A stretch of DNA of 64,000 nt. It comes from SZUA-442 sp963753185 (GTDB lineage Bacteria; Actinomycetota; Acidimicrobiia; Spongiisociales; UBA5794). This document shows positions 59,463-64,000 of this stretch, piece after piece. Numbering within the stretch: the first letter of the stretch is position 1; every line of letters starts with the position of its first letter. Made by a program: the position numbers and the translations under genes. The DNA lies in NCBI GenBank assembly GCA_963753185.1, contig CAVWBO010000007.1:2480001-2544000 (forward strand). Direction: 5' to 3'. The notes under the pieces are model-generated. The model worked only from the letters and a program-made list of their open reading frames with translations. It was not told the DNA's origin and did not search any database.

Positions 59463-60932
59463 TCAGGGGTTCGTGGTCCACAGGAGTGTGTCGGGGTGGA
59501 ACTGGCTCCAGGCGAACCAGAACGCCTCGTGTGCGGCGACGGGTGTGCCGTCGACCCGCATGGCGCGAACGCCGGATCCGTCAGCGACGAGCTCGATGTC
59601 GTTCCATTGCACCGCCCCACCTGCTGAGATCATGGCCAGCGCAGCCTCGACGTCGAAGGCCATGGCCACGCCGCCTTCGATGACACCCAGCACCTTGGCC
59701 TGGACAGGGAGCCTGCTGTCGACGTCTCCGATGGGGAAGATCGGTCCGTCGTCGTCGCGCCCGCCAAGGGGGTCGAGGTCGTACGAGCGACCGATGCCGC
59801 CGTCACGGGCGACGATGGTCGTATCGGGGTGTGCGTCCTTCCACGCTCCCCACGTCGAGGTCACGACAGAGGTCTGGGCCAGTGTCACGCCGGCATCGAG
59901 GAGTGGGCCGGAGAGGGCTTCGCCTGTGAACGTGTCGAGCACCGAGAACGTGACGAGGTCGTACATCACCTTGTTGGATCGCGATAGCAGGCCGCTCGTC
60001 CTCAGGATCGGTTGAGCGACACCGTCCGGAACCTCGTCTGTGAAGTACGCCTGCGCCGATCCACAGAGGGTGCAGTACGGGATACCGAGCCGCCGCCCAC
60101 CGAGTGTGTCGTTCACCATCTCGTGGACCTCCATGATGTTCTTCGGATACGCACGGGATTCCCCGTTGACGGTCACACCGAACACGATCCGGTCGTCGGG
60201 GTACCAACTCCCCTCGCTGGCGCCGGTGACGGCTGGATCGTCCAGCGCGGGGATGCATCCGCGAACACATCCCGTTGTGGTTCCGAGCGGACGGTCGTCG
60301 ATCAGGACACCTCCCCAGCTCACGTGGCGCCAGTCGATCAGCGCGTCAGCGTCGTCGAAGAACGCCTGCCACTTCGGTTCGACCCTTGTGAACAGCTGGG
60401 ACTTCCAGTCCGCGTATCCCGCGAGGGCAGGGATGTCCCACGCGATGAGGTGGTCTGTCATCGACTGCCAGGAACTGCGCTCGAGCACGGGGTCGTCCCC
60501 CAGTGAGGTACCTGTGAGGTCTTCGAACGCATCGATGAGCGCCGCCTCGACCTGACCCCGTCCGACGAACCGGAGGATGTCGGACAGGAGCCACGCTGCG
60601 CGCGGATCACCGGAATCCCCGATGCGTGCCAGCGTCTCGAAGTTGAAGGAGACGTCGAGACCCCGGAACAAGGCTTCGATGTCGGCCACGAGCGCCGGAT
60701 CAGCTAGGCCGGCGTCGACTCCGGGTGCTGCGGGAAAGACGTAGCCGACCTGATTCCTCGCCGACGCCCGCTCAGCCGGTGTGACGACGATCCCGTCTCC
60801 GGGAACGGCACCATGTGGCTCGGTCACGGTCGACGACGTGGGAACCAGGCCGTCGAACTCGTAGCCGCTCGACGTGCACGCCGCGCTCACAATGCCTACC
60901 GCTGCTGCAAGGAGGACGACTCGGCTTCGCAC
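59463..60932 (-). CDS. DUF3179-domain lipoprotein
   Basis: A protein of about 489 residues with an N-terminal lipoprotein-type signal (AVGIVSAACTSS). The C-terminal two thirds match the DUF3179 family: NGESRAYPKNIMEVHEMVND, PYCTLCGSAQAYF with its Cys pair, and the DLDPLGGRDDDGPIFP block. The biochemical role is unknown. GTG 60932 is chosen because it gives a signal peptide of usual length; a TACGTT box 9 nt upstream suggests a leaderless transcript. It lies 110 bp downstream of the amidohydrolase on the same strand. Confidence 0.82.
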   Translation of the reverse strand: MRSRVVLLAAAVGIVSAACTSSGYEFDGLVPTSSTVTEPHGAVPGDGIVVTPAERASARNQVGYVFPAAPGVDAGLADPALVADIEALFRGLDVSFNFETLARIGDSGDPRAAWLLSDILRFVGRGQVEAALIDAFEDLTGTSLGDDPVLERSSWQSMTDHLIAWDIPALAGYADWKSQLFTRVEPKWQAFFDDADALIDWRHVSWGGVLIDDRPLGTTTGCVRGCIPALDDPAVTGASEGSWYPDDRIVFGVTVNGESRAYPKNIMEVHEMVNDTLGGRRLGIPYCTLCGSAQAYFTDEVPDGVAQPILRTSGLLSRSNKVMYDLVTFSVLDTFTGEALSGPLLDAGVTLAQTSVVTSTWGAWKDAHPDTTIVARDGGIGRSYDLDPLGGRDDDGPIFPIGDVDSRLPVQAKVLGVIEGGVAMAFDVEAALAMISAGGAVQWNDIELVADGSGVRAMRVDGTPVAAHEAFWFAWSQFHPDTLLWTTNP

Positions 60933-61042
60933 GATGCCGACAACGTATGCCCCAACGCCCCGTATTCCGGTGGTGTTCACCGATTGGCAATCAGCACGTC
61001 GTCGTGGGACTCCCGAGGAGGCGGTCGCCGAGCTCGGCCTCC

Positions 61043-62623
61043 TCAAGCCCGGTGGACCACACGCCCCTCGACGAATGTCGCTTCCACCGTCACGGACGAG
61101 AGGTCGGCAACGGTGAACGGGTTGTCGGAGGCGATCACGAGGTCGGCAGCCTTGCCGACCTCGATCGTTCCCGTGCGGTCCTCATCGTGATTGACGAACG
61201 CCGTCCCGCGCGTGAAGGCGGTGAGGGCCTCCTCGACCGAGATCGCCTGATCCGAGAGGAAGGGCTCCTGGCTCGGCTCGGATCTCCTCGACACTGCGAC
61301 CGACATCTGTGCGAACGGGTCTGGCGTGGACACCGACCAGTCCGACCCGGCAGCGAGGTGCGCTCCCGCATCGAGAAGGGACCGAAACGGGTACTGCCAT
61401 GAAACGCGCTCCGGACCCAGTCTGGGAATCGTCAGGTCGACCATCGTGGCGTCGTTGCACGCCCACAGCGTCTGGGCGTTCGCAGCTACGCCGAGGGCAG
61501 CGAATCGAGGCACGTCCGCGGGATCGATGAGGTGGATATGGGCGATGTGTGGCCGGGATCGCCGGACGTCATCTGGATTCCCTGCGGCCACGGCGTCGAG
61601 GGCGCTGCGAATCGCACAGTCCCCGATCGCGTGGAAGTGTGGTTGGATCCCTGCGGCCATGATCCGCGGCACGATGTCGTTGAGAACGTCGCCGTCGAGG
61701 AACGTGATCCCGTGGTCGCCGCTGTCGACGTACGGTGCGCACACGGCGCCCGTGCCGTTCTCGATGACGCCGTCCACCATCAGCTTGATGCCCCTTGGCC
61801 GGTACCGCTGCGTCCCTTCACCGGCCATGGCCATCAGCTCGCCGAGCTGCTCGGTGCCACGGTCCCGATTCCACCACAGCGAGCCGAACACCGATCCGAT
61901 GAGATCGCCGCGCCGGTCGAGTTCCCGGTACGCCGCGTGGTCGATCGGGCGCACCCAGGCGTCCTGCCATGCGGTGACGCCGAACGACAGCAGGTACTTC
62001 TGAGCAGCGATGATCGCCTCGAGCATGTCATCGAGCGTGTCGGGCGGTGTGTGCATGTCGACCAGGTCAACGGCGCCCTCCTGGAGCGTGCCGCTGGGGG
62101 TCCCGTCAGGATCGCGCTCGATCCTTCCGTATGCGGGGTCCGCCGTGGATCCATCGATGCCGGCGACTGCAAGGGCGGCGGAGTTCACCCAGGCTGCGTG
62201 CCCCTCGCTCGAGTGGAGCAGGACCGGCCTGTCAGGGACGATTCGGTCGAGGATCTCCTTGCGGGCGATTCCTCCCTCGAAGGCGTTCATCGGCCAGCCG
62301 CCACCGAGGATCCAGGGCCTGTCGGGATGCGCATCTGCGTAGCCCGCAATGGTCGCTTCGTAATTGGACGGATGGACGCCATGGAGTTCGCAGCGGATCA
62401 TCGCCATACCCCCCATGGGCGGATGGACGTGGGCATCCTGGAAGCCGGGGAGAAGGGCCCTGCCGCCGAGGTCGAAGAGCTCGCCTCGTGGTGGCGGACC
62501 CACACCGAGACCGGTGATCATCGACCCGTCGATCGTCACCCAATCGGGCCGTTCGGCCGTTCCCGTCCAGATGGGGCCGTTCGTGAAGGTGGTACGCATC
62601 GCCGGACGATAAGTGCGGGTCAC
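61043..62623 (-). CDS. YtcJ-like amidohydrolase
   Basis: A 526-residue TIM-barrel amidohydrolase of the YtcJ/LigA-like group. The metal-ligand motif is PGFQDAHVHPPMGG near residue 66. A large helical insert follows, and later HFHAIGDCAI, IAHIHLIDPADV and AAGSDWSVSTPDPF carry the remaining metal-ligand residues. The substrate cannot be inferred. GTG 62623 overlaps the photolyase stop (GTGA) and has GAGGAG upstream; ATG 62599 is the alternative. Confidence 0.85.
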   Translation of the reverse strand: MTRTYRPAMRTTFTNGPIWTGTAERPDWVTIDGSMITGLGVGPPPRGELFDLGGRALLPGFQDAHVHPPMGGMAMIRCELHGVHPSNYEATIAGYADAHPDRPWILGGGWPMNAFEGGIARKEILDRIVPDRPVLLHSSEGHAAWVNSAALAVAGIDGSTADPAYGRIERDPDGTPSGTLQEGAVDLVDMHTPPDTLDDMLEAIIAAQKYLLSFGVTAWQDAWVRPIDHAAYRELDRRGDLIGSVFGSLWWNRDRGTEQLGELMAMAGEGTQRYRPRGIKLMVDGVIENGTGAVCAPYVDSGDHGITFLDGDVLNDIVPRIMAAGIQPHFHAIGDCAIRSALDAVAAGNPDDVRRSRPHIAHIHLIDPADVPRFAALGVAANAQTLWACNDATMVDLTIPRLGPERVSWQYPFRSLLDAGAHLAAGSDWSVSTPDPFAQMSVAVSRRSEPSQEPFLSDQAISVEEALTAFTRGTAFVNHDEDRTGTIEVGKAADLVIASDNPFTVADLSSVTVEATFVEGRVVHRA

Positions 62624-64000
62624 AGCTCTCCTCGATCGAGTGCGTCGAGGACATCGAGCGCCCGCTCGCGCACCTGGGGCATGTCGGCAAGGCGTCGGGC
62701 ACCACCGAGTTGCCTCGAGATGCGGTGGTTCCCCGCCAGGCGGTCACGGTTGCGGTCGAGGAAGTCCCAGTAGAGCGTCGTGTACGGGCAAGCATCGGGA
62801 CCGGTTCGCTTCCCGGGGTCGTAGCGGCACGAACCGCAGTAGTCGCTCATCCGATTGATGTAGTTGCCGCCTGCGGCGTACGGCTTGGTCGCCATCGAGC
62901 CCCCATCCGCGTACAAGCCCATGCCGATGACGTTGGGTTGCATGACCCAATCCCCACCATCGACGAACGAGTTCCGCATCCAAGCCGTGAGATCGGAGGG
63001 GCGGATCCCCGCGATGAGGCCGAGGTTGGCGATGATCATGAGCCGCTGGATGTGGTGCGCATAGCCGTGGTCGTGGACGCCGGCGAGGGTCTCGGCGACG
63101 CAGTGCATCTCAGTCGTGCCCCCGCTGAACACGGGCGGCAGCGGACGCTGGGCGTCGAGGCCGTTCGAATCCCGGTATTCGGGCATCCAGATCCAGTAGA
63201 CGCCCCAGACGTACTCGCGCCAGCCGATGACCTGCCGGATGAACCCTTCGGCCGACTCGATCGGAACGTGGCCGGCGCGGTAGGCCGCCTCGACCGCGTC
63301 GCAGACCTCGGTGGGATGCAGGAGGCCCAGGTTGAGGTACGGGCTGAGGAGGGAGTGCCTCATCGACCACCGGCCTGTGAGCATCGCATCCTGGTTTGGT
63401 CCGAATCGCGGCAGGGTGGACTCGACGAAGTGATCGAGGCGGGAAAGGGCATCCGCGCGACATGTGGCCCAGGACCCGTCGGGTGCACGACCGAACGCCG
63501 AGTCCGGCAGGGCGTCGATCACGGCCGTGTCGGTGTCGGTGAGGACGAACCGCGGCGGCTCAGGCCAGTCGGTGTCCGTCGGATCGGGCGGTTCGCGGTT
63601 CGCGGCGTCGTGGTTCCATGCTCCTCCAGCCGGAAGGTCGCCGTCCATGAGGTAGCCAAGGCGCGTCCGCTGCCAGCGGTAGAAGTCCTCCATCACGAGC
63701 CGCTGGCGGCCATCTGCCCATGCGGCAAAGTCCTCGTAGTGGCAGAGGAACTGGTTCGAGCGAACGACGCTGACGTCGAGGCCCCCCAGCATGGCCCGCA
63801 TGTCCCACGACGTGGGTTCCATTACGACGATCTCGCCCGGCTGGTGCTCAGCGCGGTGCTCACGGATCCCCTCACCGAAGGTCCGAGCGGTGCGGTAGTC
63901 GACCGAGTAGCCGTCGGCCTCGAGCCCTTTCGCGAACCTCCGCATCGATGCGAGCACGACGTGCAGGCGCTGGCGATGGAAGGGACGACCGCCGATGGCG
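62620..64000 (-). CDS. Photolyase/cryptochrome-family protein, Fe-S type (5' end cut)
   Basis: A partial protein (about 460 residues visible) that runs off the right edge; the upstream frame stays open to 64000 and reads HRQRLHVVLASMRRFA, typical of the N-terminal part of prokaryotic (6-4) photolyase/FeS-BCP proteins. Four Cys residues expected for a 4Fe-4S cluster are seen: one in EMHCVAETL and three in YCGSCRYDPGKRTGPDACPY. The FAD-binding region has LNLGLLHPTEVCDA and GFIRQVIGWREYVWGVYW. It would repair (6-4) photoproducts or act as a light receptor. Its stop overlaps the amidohydrolase start. Confidence 0.85.
   Translation of the reverse strand, partial: AIGGRPFHRQRLHVVLASMRRFAKGLEADGYSVDYRTARTFGEGIREHRAEHQPGEIVVMEPTSWDMRAMLGGLDVSVVRSNQFLCHYEDFAAWADGRQRLVMEDFYRWQRTRLGYLMDGDLPAGGAWNHDAANREPPDPTDTDWPEPPRFVLTDTDTAVIDALPDSAFGRAPDGSWATCRADALSRLDHFVESTLPRFGPNQDAMLTGRWSMRHSLLSPYLNLGLLHPTEVCDAVEAAYRAGHVPIESAEGFIRQVIGWREYVWGVYWIWMPEYRDSNGLDAQRPLPPVFSGGTTEMHCVAETLAGVHDHGYAHHIQRLMIIANLGLIAGIRPSDLTAWMRNSFVDGGDWVMQPNVIGMGLYADGGSMATKPYAAGGNYINRMSDYCGSCRYDPGKRTGPDACPYTTLYWDFLDRNRDRLAGNHRISRQLGGARRLADMPQVRERALDVLDALDRGEL

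Noticed and set aside
58874..59640. Short protein-coding frames inside the repeat array
   Set aside because: They recur only because the repeat recurs, lack ribosome sites, and break at each unit-length change.
1..64000. tRNA or rRNA genes, riboswitches, phage or conjugation genes
   Set aside because: I looked for cloverleaf-like, conserved rRNA or known aptamer patterns and for integrase or relaxase motifs and found none I could support.

Overview
The window is a 64 kb stretch of high-GC chromosomal DNA with dense, mostly short operons. GTG starts are frequent, and many gene pairs overlap by 4 nt (ATGA or GTGA). The gene content points to an Actinomycetota member: a DivIVA-domain protein, an LCP-family cell-wall ligase, a VanW protein, a deazaflavin (F420)-type Ddn-like oxidoreductase, a cutinase-like esterase, a DtxR-family regulator, an MprA/MprB-like two-component pair and an NAD-glutamate dehydrogenase of the very large type. 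Exported proteins with Thr-rich linkers, together with a full cytochrome c maturation System I (Ccm), make an Acidimicrobiia-like lineage my best guess. That placement is inference, not proof. I see no rRNA, tRNA, CRISPR array, transposase, integrase or phage gene.

Layout. 1-4.7 kb: a ccmABCDEF operon on the minus strand in which every gene junction is overlapping, plus the first codons of a further membrane-anchored protein. 4.8-9 kb: thioredoxin, a DUF2007 protein, TldD/TldE and a DtxR-type repressor. 9-20.4 kb: a mixed metabolic block with two membrane-anchored exported proteins, an aldehyde dehydrogenase, a flavin reductase, an HMG-CoA lyase, a Dabb protein, a di-heme c-type lipoprotein (a likely client of the Ccm system), an anchored hydrolase and a glycerate 2-kinase. 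20.4-26 kb: a response regulator and histidine kinase read as one ORF because of one extra G, then an SDR, a flippase-like membrane protein, a YIP1-family protein and a haloalkane-dehalogenase-like hydrolase. 26-31.8 kb: two tiny genes, the DivIVA-domain protein, and a paaABCDE-tetR operon (phenylacetyl-CoA epoxidase) behind a promoter whose spacer holds a perfect TetR-type palindrome. 31.8-36.6 kb: the giant NAD-glutamate dehydrogenase.

36.7-47.9 kb: a Bax-inhibitor-like membrane protein, an HSL-type esterase, a perfect 54-bp palindrome between convergent genes, a UvrD-like helicase, a phosphoribosyltransferase, an acyltransferase, a divergent yceI/marR pair with clustered operator half-sites, VanW, LtrA and an MBL-fold hydrolase. 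48.0-51.0 kb: a two-gene signalling module. The first protein fuses a receiver, a glutaredoxin-like domain and a thioredoxin-reductase-like domain that have all lost their redox cysteines; the second is a cyclic-nucleotide-binding-domain histidine kinase. 51-64 kb: a cutinase-like esterase, a Ddn-like protein, a TM0106-type RecB-like nuclease, an SRPBCC-tetR operon with an operator inside a near-consensus promoter, tryptophanase, an orphan Phd-like antitoxin, an LCP protein with unusual additions, a roughly 640-bp non-coding tandem-repeat array, a DUF3179 lipoprotein, a YtcJ-like amidohydrolase and a photolyase cut by the right edge.

Most interesting: the cysteine-less redox-like signalling module with its CNB kinase, the one-base RR-HK fusion, the repeat array at 58.8-59.5 kb, and the two TetR-controlled operons that share the same operator-in-spacer design.
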